In this document: piece after piece, positions 24,450 through 32,960 of the stretch
Numbering within the stretch: the stretch's first letter is position 1
Layout of the letters: every line of letters begins with the position of its first letter
Source of the DNA: Thalassobaculum_A sp040219215
Lineage (GTDB): Bacteria; Pseudomonadota; Alphaproteobacteria; Thalassobaculales; Thalassobaculaceae
Assembly (NCBI RefSeq): GCF_040219215.1
Contig: NZ_JAVJSX010000003.1
Location: 124,001 to 188,000, forward strand
DNA length: 64,000 nt
Direction of reading: 5' to 3'
Program-made: the position numbers and the translations under genes
Notes under the pieces: model-generated
What the model was told of the DNA's origin: nothing
Databases searched by the model: none
What the model saw: the letters and a program-made list of their open reading frames with translations, nothing else

Positions 24450-24485
24450 AGAATAGGCAGCGAACCCGGTCGCCGATACCCCCGA

Positions 24486-25568
24486 TCAGCGCGCCGCGGT
24501 TCGCGCCAGCGCCGTATCGGTCTCTGCCACCAGAACTGTCATCAAGTCCGACGCCGTCATCCGGCGCGCCATCCGGACACCCTGCCCGGCCCACAGCGAC
24601 AGATAGTCGGCCTTGCCCTGCTTGCCCGCCGCCGTGCGCATCGGACGCGTCAGGGTGTTCTGCAGAGGGAACGCCAGGATATCGTCGCCGCTGGCGCCTG
24701 CCTCCACCGTTTCCATGAACCGGTTGACGATACCGCGTGCCGGCCGACCGGAGAACGCCCGGGTCACCCGGGTCCGGCTCTCCGTCGCGGCGTGGATCGC
24801 CGCCTTGTAGGCATCGGGAACCCCGGCCTCGCCGCACGTCAGGAACGCCGTTCCCATCTGGACAGCTTCCGCACCGAGCACCAGCGATGCCGCAATGCCT
24901 CGGCCGTCCATGATCCCGCCCGACGCGATGACCGGGATCGACACCGCATCCAGCACTTGCGGCACCAACGCCATGGTGCCGACCACGCCGGCCGTCAGGT
25001 CACCCAGGAACGTGCCGCGGTGCCCGCCCGCCTCACCGCCTTGGGCCACGATCGCGTCGACACCGGAGTGCTCCAGGGCGACCGCCTCGTCGACCGTCGT
25101 CGCGGTGCCGATCAGCATCATCCCCTTAGCCTTGACCGCCTGAACCGCAAAGGCCGGCAGCACGCCGAGGGTGAAACTGAACGCCGAAGCGCCGGACTCC
25201 AGGGCCGCCGCCAATCGGTCCTCGAACGGATCGACCGCCGGCACCGGCGGGCTCGGTGCTTCCAGGCCAAGCTCGGCGAAGAACGGCGCAACCCGCTCCA
25301 CAGCCCGGCGCGGATCGATCGGCGGTTCAGAAACCGGCTGCGGCGCGAACAGGTTGACGCCGAACCGCCGGTTGGTTTTGGCCCGGATCGCCCGGCCGGC
25401 TTCGACGATCTGGTCAGGCGCCAGATAGGCGCCACCGAAGAAGCCCATGCCGCCGGCCTGGGAGACGGCCGCCACCAGGTCCGGCGTGTCACCGCCACCG
25501 GCCATCGGTGCCTGGATGATCGGGTGGTCCAGCCCAAGGCTGTCCATCAGAGGAGTTCGAAAAGGCAT
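24486..25568 (-). CDS. Nitronate monooxygenase (2-nitropropane dioxygenase family)
   Basis: 360 residues, FMN-binding TIM barrel. Seen: PIIQAPMAGGGDTPDLVAAV at the N-terminus, the phosphate-binding GGIMDGRGIAASLVLGAEAVQMGTAF region (split), and His183 in the GGEAGGHRG motif, the proposed catalytic base. It oxidises nitronates such as propionate 3-nitronate to carbonyl compounds and nitrite. Start at 25568, the conserved MPFRTPLM; GGGAGCAGG precedes it. A LysR gene lies 113 nt upstream on the same strand and may regulate it. Confidence 0.88.
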   Translation of the reverse strand: MPFRTPLMDSLGLDHPIIQAPMAGGGDTPDLVAAVSQAGGMGFFGGAYLAPDQIVEAGRAIRAKTNRRFGVNLFAPQPVSEPPIDPRRAVERVAPFFAELGLEAPSPPVPAVDPFEDRLAAALESGASAFSFTLGVLPAFAVQAVKAKGMMLIGTATTVDEAVALEHSGVDAIVAQGGEAGGHRGTFLGDLTAGVVGTMALVPQVLDAVSIPVIASGGIMDGRGIAASLVLGAEAVQMGTAFLTCGEAGVPDAYKAAIHAATESRTRVTRAFSGRPARGIVNRFMETVEAGASGDDILAFPLQNTLTRPMRTAAGKQGKADYLSLWAGQGVRMARRMTASDLMTVLVAETDTALARTAAR

Positions 25569-25657
25569 CGTCCTGCTCCCTTCGCGCAATGCGGCGCACC
25601 AGGGTCAAAAGCTAGTCTCACCGCAACATCGGGAAAAATGAAACATAGAGATGCCAT

Positions 25658-25671
25658 TCATCTTAAAATGA
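25658..25671. promoter_or_regulatory. A+T-rich imperfect dyad upstream of nitronate monooxygenase
   Basis: TCATCTTAAAATGA is a 14-bp near-palindrome (one mismatched pair) within a conspicuously A+T-rich stretch of 25631-25685 in an otherwise G+C-rich window. It lies about 90 nt before the nitronate monooxygenase start, next to the end of a LysR gene, and could be its operator or the promoter core. Not matched to a known site. Confidence 0.3.
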
Positions 25672-25681
25672 GATGTCTTTG

Positions 25682-26566
25682 TCATTCCGCCGCGGCTGCA
25701 TGGATGCCCGGCCGGACCTGGTCCAGGAAAGCGCCGAGTGCGCTGGACCGCCTGGCGTCCCTGCGTCGGATGAACACGGTCTCGACCCGGCTTTCGGCCG
25801 GCGGCAGGTCGTGCACGGCGACCCGGCCATCCCGCCAGACCGGACCGATCAGGCTGCGCGGCAACAGCGTCACGCCCAGCCCCGCAGCCACCGCCCCGAA
25901 TACCGCCTCCAGCGTTCCGAACTCCATCATCCGGTAGTCGACCAGACCGCGGGCCGCCAGGACCGCTTCCAGCCGCTGGCGGTATGAACAGCCGGCACGC
26001 AGCACCACGATCCGTAGACCGGTACGGCCGGAAAGCGCACCCAGCGACGGCACGGCCGGTCCGGTCAGCACGGCAAGGTCCTCGTGGAACACGACCTCCT
26101 CATCGATCTCCGGGTGCTCGACCGGACCGCACACGAACGCGCCCTCGACCCGGCGCTGCATTACGTCGTCGACGAGTTCCGCCGTCGTACCGGGCCTCAG
26201 CGTCAGGTCGACGTCAGGATAGGCGGCGACGTAGGACGCCAGCACCGGCGACAGCCGGAGGGCCGCCGTGGTCTCGAGCGAGCCAATGACCAGCGGACCG
26301 CGCGGCGTGCCGTCGTCGCGCACCGCCGCGATCGCTTCGGCGAGCAATGCGACTACCCGATGCGCGTAGGGCAGCAACCGTTGGCCGGCATCCGTAAGCG
26401 TGACGCCGCGGCTGTGCCGCTGGAACAGCGGCTCGCCCAAACCCGCCTCAAGCGTCCTGATCCGCGCGGTGACATTGGACTGCACGGTGTTCAATTCGAT
26501 CGCAGCGCGGCTGATGCCACCCAGGCGGGCCACCGCCTCGAACATGCGCAGATCCGATGCGTCCAT
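25682..26566 (-). CDS. LysR family transcriptional regulator
   Basis: 294 residues. N-terminal winged helix-turn-helix at residues ~1-60 (MFEAVARLGGISRAAIELN, VQSNVTARIRTLEAGLG), then a periplasmic-binding-like effector domain with VLRAGCSYRQRLE and GLGVTLLPRSLI. GGAGG lies 6 nt before the ATG at 26566; an ATG at 26578 is possible. A TCCATC/GATGGA inverted repeat (26574-26594) overlaps the ribosome site and could limit translation. Same strand as the nitronate monooxygenase downstream, its most likely target. Confidence 0.88.
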   Translation of the reverse strand: MDASDLRMFEAVARLGGISRAAIELNTVQSNVTARIRTLEAGLGEPLFQRHSRGVTLTDAGQRLLPYAHRVVALLAEAIAAVRDDGTPRGPLVIGSLETTAALRLSPVLASYVAAYPDVDLTLRPGTTAELVDDVMQRRVEGAFVCGPVEHPEIDEEVVFHEDLAVLTGPAVPSLGALSGRTGLRIVVLRAGCSYRQRLEAVLAARGLVDYRMMEFGTLEAVFGAVAAGLGVTLLPRSLIGPVWRDGRVAVHDLPPAESRVETVFIRRRDARRSSALGAFLDQVRPGIHAAAAE

Positions 26567-26615
26567 GACATCCTCCATCACTCGCAGCGATGGATTATGC
26601 CGAAAGGGACTGCCT

Positions 26616-27527
26616 TCAGGAATACCGTGTCGATGACCCCTCGGCAGCGGCGCGTTCCAGCAGCCAGGTACGAACCAGGTCCGCCCCGGCCTGCCCGTCG
26701 CCCGCCGCCGAAGGCAACAGCCAATACGCCGGCCCGCTGATCGCAAATCCCGGAAGCGGCGACACCAGTTGGCCCTCTCGCATCTCGTCCTCGGTCAGCA
26801 CGCTGCTCTCCAGCACGATACCCAGCCCCTTAGCCGCCGCCTCGATCGCGACATCGGACGGATCGAGTTCCATCGCCGCCGCGCCCGTGCGCTCGAAGTC
26901 GATCCCCTGCCGACGGAACCAGGTCCGCCACGTCAGCGCATTGCCGCGGGTGCCGATCAGCGGGCGGGACAGCAGGTCGGTTGGGCCGTGGATGCCGTCG
27001 GCCAGCGGTGGTGCGCACAGCGGCTGGATGGTCTCGTCGAGCAAGCGGGTCGCCCGGGTGCTCCAGGCGCGCGCATCGCCATAGACAATGGCGAGGTCGA
27101 CGCCCGGAGTATTCGGCCGCTGGTCCTTGTCGGCGTTCACCCGAATGTCGATCCCGGGATGCGCCGCCAGCAGGGCCGGCAGCCGCGGCAGCAGCCAGCG
27201 GCTCGCGAACGACGGTGGGGTCTGGAGCCGGACGACCTGTAGCATCCGGCCGCTGCGGCGGCGTCGCGTCGCGTCCACCGCCCGCTTCAACAACTCGAAG
27301 CCGTCGCGAATTCCTGTGAACAGGTTCCCGCCGTCCTGCGACAGCGTCACCCCGCGCCCGACCCGCTCGAACAGGTCCACTCCCAGAGCCGCTTCCAGCG
27401 CCCGAACCTGGTGGCTGACCGCCGATGGGGTCAGGCCGAGTTCGTCGGCCGCCGCCCGGAAACTGCCCAGCCGAGCCGATGCCTCGAACACCACGAGCGC
27501 GCGGAGCGGCAGGTTCGATCCCAGCAT
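26616..27527 (-). CDS. LysR family regulator divergent from dgdA (DgdR-like)
   Basis: 303 residues; GcvA-type LysR. The N-terminus LRALVVFEASARLGSFRAAA and SAVSHQVRALEAALG form the DNA-binding domain, followed by a substrate domain with FASRWLLPRLPALLAAHPGI and GLGIVLESSVL. Start at 27527, the family's MLGSNLPLRAL; an ATG at 27575 would reach into the divergent promoter. It is divergent from dgdA with 149 nt between, the arrangement known for dgdR-dgdA in Burkholderia cepacia, so it probably controls dgdA in response to a dialkyl amino acid. Confidence 0.85.
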   Translation of the reverse strand: MLGSNLPLRALVVFEASARLGSFRAAADELGLTPSAVSHQVRALEAALGVDLFERVGRGVTLSQDGGNLFTGIRDGFELLKRAVDATRRRRSGRMLQVVRLQTPPSFASRWLLPRLPALLAAHPGIDIRVNADKDQRPNTPGVDLAIVYGDARAWSTRATRLLDETIQPLCAPPLADGIHGPTDLLSRPLIGTRGNALTWRTWFRRQGIDFERTGAAAMELDPSDVAIEAAAKGLGIVLESSVLTEDEMREGQLVSPLPGFAISGPAYWLLPSAAGDGQAGADLVRTWLLERAAAEGSSTRYS

Positions 27528-27549
27528 GCGATTCCCCGGCTGTGCACTC

Positions 27550-27566
27550 CATTCAGAATGATGAAT
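27550..27566. promoter_or_regulatory. Palindromic operator candidate between dgdR-like and dgdA
   Basis: CATTCAGAATG (27550-27560) is a perfect 11-bp palindrome, and ATTCA/TGAAT arms extend the symmetry to 27566. It sits 23 nt from the LysR start and about 111 nt from dgdA, where a divergent autoregulator would bind. The rest of 27528-27676 holds a CAGGAGAG ribosome site for dgdA and no other feature. Confidence 0.45.
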
Positions 27567-27676
27567 CCATTTCACCTGTCCAGAGAGTTCTTTGCGCTTG
27601 CGGCTTGGCCGATAGCAGCGGCCTCATAGACCGAACGGGTGCCCCCGATGCCGCACCCCTGCCGCAGGAGAGCTCG

Positions 27677-28975
27677 ATGAACGACGCCGCCGTCCGCGCC
27701 AACGACACCTTCTGGACCCGCGCCAACCGTCATCTGCTGCGCTACGGCGGCGATTTCGTGCCGTTCGTGCCGGAGCGGGCCGAGGGCGCGTTCCTGTACG
27801 ACGCCAACGGCCGACGGGTGCTGGATTTCACCTCGGGCCAGATGAGCGCGATCCTTGGCCATTGCCACCCGGAGATCGTGGCCACCGTGCGCGAGATGGT
27901 CGGCCGGCTCGACCACCTGTTCTCCTCGATGGCCTCGGCTCCGGTGGTCGACCTCGCCGAGGCGCTGGCGACCCTGGTACCAAGCCTGCCGAAGGTGATC
28001 CTGCTGTCGACCGGCGGCGAGGCCAACGAAGCGGCAATCCGCCTGGCCAAGCTGGTCACCGGCAAGTGGGAGATCGTCGGCTTCACCCAGTCCTGGCACG
28101 GCATGACCGGCGGTGCGGCGGCGGCCACCTACAAGGCCGGTCGGCGCGGCATCGGGCCGCTGGCCGCCGGGTCGTTCGGCATCCCCGCGCCGAACGCCTA
28201 CCGGCCACGCTTCGCCGGCGTCGACTGGCGACAGGAGCTGGACGACTCCTTCGAGCAGCTTGACCGGCAGAGCACCGGCAACCTCGCCGCCTTCATCGCC
28301 GAGCCGATCCTGAGCAGCGGCGGTGTGCTCGATCTTCCACCCGGGTACCTGAAGGCCCTGCACGACCACTGCAAGGCCCGCGGCATGCTGCTGATCCTGG
28401 ACGAGGCGCAGACCGGTGTCGGCCGCACCGGCCAGATGTTCGCGTTCGAGCGTGACGGCGTGGTGCCGGACATCCTGACCCTGTCGAAGACGCTGGGCGC
28501 CGGCCTGCCGGTGTGGGCTGTGATGACCACCGAGGCGATCGCCGCCGCGGCCGAGCCGCGCGACTTCCTGTTCTACACAACCCCTGTGAACGACCCGCTG
28601 CCGGCCGCCGTCGGCCTGAAGGTGCTGGAAGTGGTGCAGCGCGATGCCCTCGCCGCCCGCGCCCAATCGGCGGGCGCGCGGCTGACCGCCGGCTTGCGCG
28701 ATCTGCAGCGGCGCCATCCCTGCATTGGCGACATCCGCGGGCGCGGTCTGCTTCTGGGTTTGGAGTTCGCCGATCACGACGGCAAGGCGGCGGCCACCAT
28801 CTCCGACGAAGTCACCGACATCGCCCTGGAGGTCGGCCTGTCGGCCAACATTGTGCGGGCCGGCAGTTCCGGCGGCACCATGCGGATTGCCCCGCCGCTG
28901 ACCGTCACCGACGCCGAGATCGACCTTGGCGTGGAACTGCTGGGCGCGGCAATCGCCAGGGTGATGCCGAACTGA
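27677..28975 (+). CDS. dgdA: 2,2-dialkylglycine decarboxylase (pyruvate)
   Basis: 432 residues, one less than the B. cepacia enzyme as I recall it, with very close sequence match. This PLP enzyme decarboxylates 2,2-dialkylglycines (for example 2-aminoisobutyrate) and then transaminates pyruvate to alanine. PLP Lys is Lys271 (TLSKTLGAGL); Asp242 and Gln245 (LDEAQTGVGRTG), Trp140 (SWHGMTGG) and Gln55 (TSGQMSA) match the known active-site residues that favour decarboxylation. ATG at 27677 with CAGGAGAG upstream. Its last 71 bp overlap the convergent DMT gene. Confidence 0.92.
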   Translation: MNDAAVRANDTFWTRANRHLLRYGGDFVPFVPERAEGAFLYDANGRRVLDFTSGQMSAILGHCHPEIVATVREMVGRLDHLFSSMASAPVVDLAEALATLVPSLPKVILLSTGGEANEAAIRLAKLVTGKWEIVGFTQSWHGMTGGAAAATYKAGRRGIGPLAAGSFGIPAPNAYRPRFAGVDWRQELDDSFEQLDRQSTGNLAAFIAEPILSSGGVLDLPPGYLKALHDHCKARGMLLILDEAQTGVGRTGQMFAFERDGVVPDILTLSKTLGAGLPVWAVMTTEAIAAAAEPRDFLFYTTPVNDPLPAAVGLKVLEVVQRDALAARAQSAGARLTAGLRDLQRRHPCIGDIRGRGLLLGLEFADHDGKAAATISDEVTDIALEVGLSANIVRAGSSGGTMRIAPPLTVTDAEIDLGVELLGAAIARVMPN

Positions 28976-29882
28976 TTCCGGCGCGGTTGATCCGGGATCC
29001 GGACCCCGACCATCCCAGGGTAACGCCAAGGCTGGCCAGCACGATCAACGCCAGGCCGATGGCCTGCGGCAAGCCGATCAGCCGTCCGTACACTGCCGCG
29101 TCCACCAGCACGGCGCTGGCCGGGTACAGGAAGGTCAGCACCGCGATCACCGGAGTGGCAAGGCCAGGCAGCGCGCCGTAGATCAGCACGTAGACCAGCC
29201 CGGTGTGGATCAGCCCGATCCCGGCGAGCCAGCCCCACTGTGCGCCGCTCAATACCAGCGGCGAGACCGGGTCGAGCAGAGCCAGCAGCGGCACCCCGAC
29301 CAGGCACTGGATGAATGTCAGCATCGGCGCCCGCACGCTGGTGACCCGCTTGGCCAGCAGGGTGACCCAGGCATACAGGAACGCCCCGCCGAGGGCGCAG
29401 CCGATCCCGATGAGATAGGAGTCGTCCACGCCGTGCAGCAGCGCCTCCGGGCCGATCGCCGCGACCAGCCCGGCGAATGCGACGCCGACCCAGGCCAGGC
29501 GTACCGCCGTCAGCCGATCGCCGAAGACGAACGCGCCGATCAGCAGCACCAGGAACGGCTGGACGTGGAACACGATGGTGGCGAGCGCGATGCCGACCCG
29601 GCCAAGCGCCGCCGTGAACAGCACCCAGTTCCCGGCCATCAGCACTCCGGTCAGCAGCGCCAGCAGCAGCGTTCCCCGGCTGGCCGCGCGCAGGCTCAGC
29701 CACCCGGCCCATCGGCCGTACAACCCCAGCGCCAGCGCACCGATCAGGCAGCGGTAGAACACGATGGACACCGCGTCCTGCCCGCTCTCGACGACGAACA
29801 CCCCGAGCGTGCCGAGCAGAAGATTGCCGGCCGCCAGTTCAACGATCGAGCGGCGCGTCGGTGAAAGAAGCATGGTCGGCAT
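28905..29882 (-). CDS. DMT superfamily transporter (EamA)
   Basis: 325 residues with about ten membrane helices in two EamA repeats (first repeat near LLLALLTGVLMAGNWVLFTA, second near GIGLIHTGLVYVLIYGALPG). After the last helix there is an unusual basic tail of about 30 residues (residues ~296-325, ending QGRSRRR) encoded within the 3' end of dgdA. Start at 29882 is chosen for GGAG 7 nt upstream; 29921 and 29873 are alternatives. Divergent LysR gene at 29979 probably regulates it; likely an exporter of an amino acid or related metabolite. Confidence 0.85.
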   Translation of the reverse strand: MPTMLLSPTRRSIVELAAGNLLLGTLGVFVVESGQDAVSIVFYRCLIGALALGLYGRWAGWLSLRAASRGTLLLALLTGVLMAGNWVLFTAALGRVGIALATIVFHVQPFLVLLIGAFVFGDRLTAVRLAWVGVAFAGLVAAIGPEALLHGVDDSYLIGIGCALGGAFLYAWVTLLAKRVTSVRAPMLTFIQCLVGVPLLALLDPVSPLVLSGAQWGWLAGIGLIHTGLVYVLIYGALPGLATPVIAVLTFLYPASAVLVDAAVYGRLIGLPQAIGLALIVLASLGVTLGWSGSGSRINRAGISSASPWRLPRPAVPRQGRSRRR

Positions 29883-29925
29883 GGCGAACTCCGCGACAAC
29901 AATCCCCGCGATCATCGGCACGCCA

Positions 29926-29963
29926 TCAATTCAGACAAACGAATTGAACTAATCTTATTAGTT
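29926..29963. promoter_or_regulatory. Double-dyad operator between divergent DMT and LysR genes
   Basis: Two perfect 7-bp inverted repeats abut in the A+T-rich 96-nt gap: TCAATTC-N8-GAATTGA (29926-29947) and AACTAAT-CTT-ATTAGTT (29947-29963). The second ends 15 nt before the LysR start codon. TTGAAC at 29944 could serve as a -35 for the LysR gene, which would make its mRNA nearly leaderless; that is speculative. Two dyads suggest binding of a LysR tetramer. Confidence 0.55.
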
Positions 29964-29978
29964 TGAAATTCTGATGAA

Positions 29979-30839
29979 ATGGATCCGCGCCTCGATCTCG
30001 ATCTGCTGCGCACCTTCGTGGCGGCGGTCGACACCCTGAGCTTCGCCAAGGCGGCGCAGGCGGTGCACCGTTCGCCGGCGGCGGTGTCGATGCAGATCCG
30101 CAAACTGGAGGAAACGCTGGGCCACCGGCTGTTCGAGCGCGACACCCGCAACATCCGCCCGACCGCCGACGCCGAGATCCTGCTGGGCTATGCGCGCCGG
30201 CTGATCCGGTTGCACGACGAGGCGGTCGAGGCGGTGCGCCGGCCGGACATCGCCGGCCGGGTGGTGGTCGCTGCCCCCGATGACTACGCGCTGTCGCTGC
30301 TGCCCGGACCGCTGCGCCGGTTCGGCCTGCTGTTCCCCAAGGTCGAAGTCGAGGTCGTGTGCCAGCAGACCACCCTCCTGTTGCCGGCGCTCGACGACGG
30401 CAGCATCGACCTCGCCTTCGTGTCTCGAACCCGTGGGGTGACCGGCGACCTGATCCGGGTCGAGCCGATGGTCTGGGTGGCGTCGCCGGACGCCGAGTTG
30501 ACCAACCGGTCGCCGCTGCCGGTAGCGCTGTACGAGCCGCACAGCCCGGCACGGGTGCGGGCCGTGCAGGCGCTGGAGCGCGGCGGGATCGTCTATCGGG
30601 CAGCCCATTCCAGCCCCAGCCTGCTCGGACTGCTGGCCATGGTCGAGGCTGGCCTGGCGGTCGCCGCCCTGGCGCGCTGCTCGGTGCCGCCGGGCGTCGC
30701 AATCCTCGACCAGCGTCACGGCATGCCGCCGATCGAGAACCTCGAGGTGGTGCTGGTCCGCAGCGCCGCCTCACACCGTCCGGCCTGCGACGCGCTAGCG
30801 GACATCATCCGCGACGAACTGGCACCACGGATGGCGTGA
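29979..30839 (+). CDS. LysR family transcriptional regulator
   Basis: 286 residues. DNA-binding domain at the N-terminus (LDLLRTFVAAVDTLSFAKAA, SPAAVSMQIRKLEETLG) and an effector domain with LLPGPLRRFGLLFPKVEVEV and GLLAMVEAGLAVAALAR. No good ribosome site precedes the ATG. Divergent from the DMT transporter across two inverted repeats, so control of that transporter and itself is the obvious role. Resembles regulators of the type found beside amino-acid exporters. Confidence 0.88.
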   Translation: MDPRLDLDLLRTFVAAVDTLSFAKAAQAVHRSPAAVSMQIRKLEETLGHRLFERDTRNIRPTADAEILLGYARRLIRLHDEAVEAVRRPDIAGRVVVAAPDDYALSLLPGPLRRFGLLFPKVEVEVVCQQTTLLLPALDDGSIDLAFVSRTRGVTGDLIRVEPMVWVASPDAELTNRSPLPVALYEPHSPARVRAVQALERGGIVYRAAHSSPSLLGLLAMVEAGLAVAALARCSVPPGVAILDQRHGMPPIENLEVVLVRSAASHRPACDALADIIRDELAPRMA

Positions 30840-30939
30840 TCGTCGGGGTCGAGGCGACGGCGATTCGAAGGCCTTGCCCCCGGCCGACCCCGGCGGCAAG
30901 CTGTTGCATCCGGCAAAACGCCGGGTGGAGGTGGGCCCC

Positions 30940-31809
30940 ATGCGCATTACCGGCGCGTCGATCCCCGCGGCGAGCCCGCTGGCAGCCGGTGCAGTCGCCC
31001 GCAGGCCGGAAGCCGGTGCGCCGCGTCCTGCCGGCCCCTCGTCGCCTGCGAAGTACCCGAAAGCCCAGTCCGATCCCGAAGCATCCGCCGCCGTGGCGCG
31101 CGCCGAGAAGGCCGCTGACCGGTCCCGCACCGCCCGGCGCGACGCGTTGAGCCAGGAACTGAACCGACTGATCGCGGTGGCGCGCAAGCTGAACGGCGTC
31201 GGCGACCTGCGCAGCGGCGCCGACGCCCTGCAGGACCTGGCCCGGCAGATCGCTAAACTGGCCCGCGCGCTGGCCGAGGCGGAACGCGGGCTGGCTCCGG
31301 CGGATCGCCGCGGCGTGCCGGCCTTCGCGGTACCGGCCGGACCACCGGCACAGCCGGCCGCCGCCGGAGCGGATGCCGCCTCCGGAGATGTGCAGCCTCC
31401 GGCTCCCGATGCGGCCAACGGCTCGGCCGAGGCCGCAGCATCGGCAAACACCGGCTCAACCGAGCCAGCCTTGCCGACGGATCGCATCGAGGACGCCGCG
31501 CCTGGAGCACCGGTCCCAGTCGACGAGGTGGCCGGGCGCGCGGCTGAACGCATCGGGGAACGCCGCGACGACGCGCGGAGCGGCCGAGAAGGCACCCGCC
31601 AGTTGCTGCTGCAGGCAGCCGACCTGCTGGACGCGATCCGCAAGACCGTGGCCAAGGCCGAACGGTTCGAGCGCCTGCTCGACCCGGAAGCCGCCGACGC
31701 GCGGGGCAAGGCCGGCCGGGAGATCGAGGGGCTGGCGATCGAACTGCGTGGCCTCGCAGGCGGCTTCGCCGATCCGACCCGCGGCCTCGGCCTCGACACG
31801 ACGGCCTGA
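30940..31809 (+). CDS. Unrecognised Ala/Pro-rich protein with coiled-coil segments
   Basis: 289 residues, no family recognised. Layout: a basic/Pro-rich N-terminus (1-50), a charged helix likely to form a coiled coil (about 52-130, with SQELNRLIAVARKLNGVGDL and LQDLARQIAKLARALAEAER), an Ala/Pro-rich low-complexity linker (about 138-190), and a second helical region (about 200-265, TRQLLLQAADLLDAIRKTVA). No signal peptide or membrane segment. GGAGG 8 nt before 30940 decides that start over an ATG at 30874. It ends 9 nt before the C39-like peptidase gene, so they are probably co-transcribed. Confidence 0.65.
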   Translation: MRITGASIPAASPLAAGAVARRPEAGAPRPAGPSSPAKYPKAQSDPEASAAVARAEKAADRSRTARRDALSQELNRLIAVARKLNGVGDLRSGADALQDLARQIAKLARALAEAERGLAPADRRGVPAFAVPAGPPAQPAAAGADAASGDVQPPAPDAANGSAEAAASANTGSTEPALPTDRIEDAAPGAPVPVDEVAGRAAERIGERRDDARSGREGTRQLLLQAADLLDAIRKTVAKAERFERLLDPEAADARGKAGREIEGLAIELRGLAGGFADPTRGLGLDTTA

Positions 31810-31818
31810 GGGCGCGGT

Positions 31819-32835
31819 ATGGACAGCATCACCCATTCGGCCGAGGCCCGCGCCAACCGCCTGTCGGTGACCGTCGACGGCGTGACCATCTCCGGAGAGG
31901 CACGGCCCGGTACCCGGCTCGCCCGCATCCTGACGATCGATGGCCCGGCTCCAGCGGAGGCTCCGGCGGTCGACGCCTTCCTCGCGGCTGCCACCGAACG
32001 CGGCTGCAGTGTGGTGCGAGCCGAGTTGCCGGAAGGCGACCCGGCCGTCGCCGCCTTGGCCGCCGCCGGCTTCGGCGCGGTCGACCCGGCGGTGCACGCC
32101 GCCCAGCCGGGACGCCCGGTGTGGCGGCTGGAGCGGCGGCTGGACGGCAGCACGCCCGACCGGACCCTGCCGTATTTCGGCCAGACCACCGGCTTCACCT
32201 GCGGGCCGGTGGCGGTGATGCTGGCGCACCGCCGGTTCGATCCGGCTGCCCCGGTCGACCGCCGCACCGAGGTGGCGCTGTGGCGCGAGGCGACCACCGT
32301 GCATGCCCCATCCGGACCCGGCGGCTGCGACCCGTTCGGCGTCGCCTGCGCCGCCGCCCGGCGCGGCCTGACGGCCCGGGTGGTCGCCTCGACCGAGGGG
32401 CCGTTCCTGACGGGCTGGGCGACCGACGCCTACCGGCGCGACCTGATGGTGTTCGTGCAGGACGAGTTCCGCGAGGAGGCCCGCGCCCGCGGCATTGGCA
32501 CCGAGATCCGCGCCTGGACCCACGCCGACCTGACGGAGACCCTGGTTGGTGGCGGCGTCGCCATCGTGTTGATCGACCAGATCGTGTTCAACGGCTGCAC
32601 CATCCCGCACTGGATCCTGGTGCACGGCGTCACCCACGGCCCGGACGGCGCCATCTACGCCGTCGACGACCCGTGGATCGAGCCCGAGGACGGCGAGACC
32701 GACACCGATAAGTTCGACGTGCCGGTCCCGGCCGCCGATCTCGACCGTATGGGCTGGTACGGCACCGCACCGTTTCGGGCAGCGATCCTGCTGCCGGCAC
32801 CAGCAGACTCTCAGTCGTCGTTCGGCTCCACCTAG
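31819..32835 (+). CDS. C39-like cysteine peptidase family protein (DUF3335)
   Basis: 338 residues. The C-terminal two thirds match the C39-like DUF3335 family: PYFGQTTGFTCGPVAVMLA with the nucleophile Cys128, then IPHWILVHG with His264, and VDDPW with Asp284, completing a papain-type triad. The N-terminal ~105 residues end in AAAGFGAVDPAV and look like the remnant of a GNAT acetyltransferase domain, to which DUF3335 is often fused. No signal peptide is evident, so it acts in the cytoplasm, perhaps on a peptide substrate. It sits between an unrecognised coiled-coil protein and a small secreted protein. Confidence 0.8.
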   Translation: MDSITHSAEARANRLSVTVDGVTISGEARPGTRLARILTIDGPAPAEAPAVDAFLAAATERGCSVVRAELPEGDPAVAALAAAGFGAVDPAVHAAQPGRPVWRLERRLDGSTPDRTLPYFGQTTGFTCGPVAVMLAHRRFDPAAPVDRRTEVALWREATTVHAPSGPGGCDPFGVACAAARRGLTARVVASTEGPFLTGWATDAYRRDLMVFVQDEFREEARARGIGTEIRAWTHADLTETLVGGGVAIVLIDQIVFNGCTIPHWILVHGVTHGPDGAIYAVDDPWIEPEDGETDTDKFDVPVPAADLDRMGWYGTAPFRAAILLPAPADSQSSFGST

Positions 32836-32861
32836 CTCCGAACAATGCTCGAATGGATTCT

Positions 32862-32879
32862 CCGATCCTACCGGATCGG
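32862..32879 (+). terminator. Weak hairpin after the C39-like gene
   Basis: CCGATCC and GGATCGG form a 7-bp stem around TACC, 26 nt after the stop. It is followed by GTTACCC without a T run, so termination would be weak. It separates the C39-like gene from the secreted-protein gene. Confidence 0.35.
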
Positions 32880-32960
32880 GTTACCCTGGCTTGTTTGGTG
32901 GGAGGACTGATCATCCCTTGGCGATTTGCCGGATGATGTCAGACAACGAGGGGATACATC

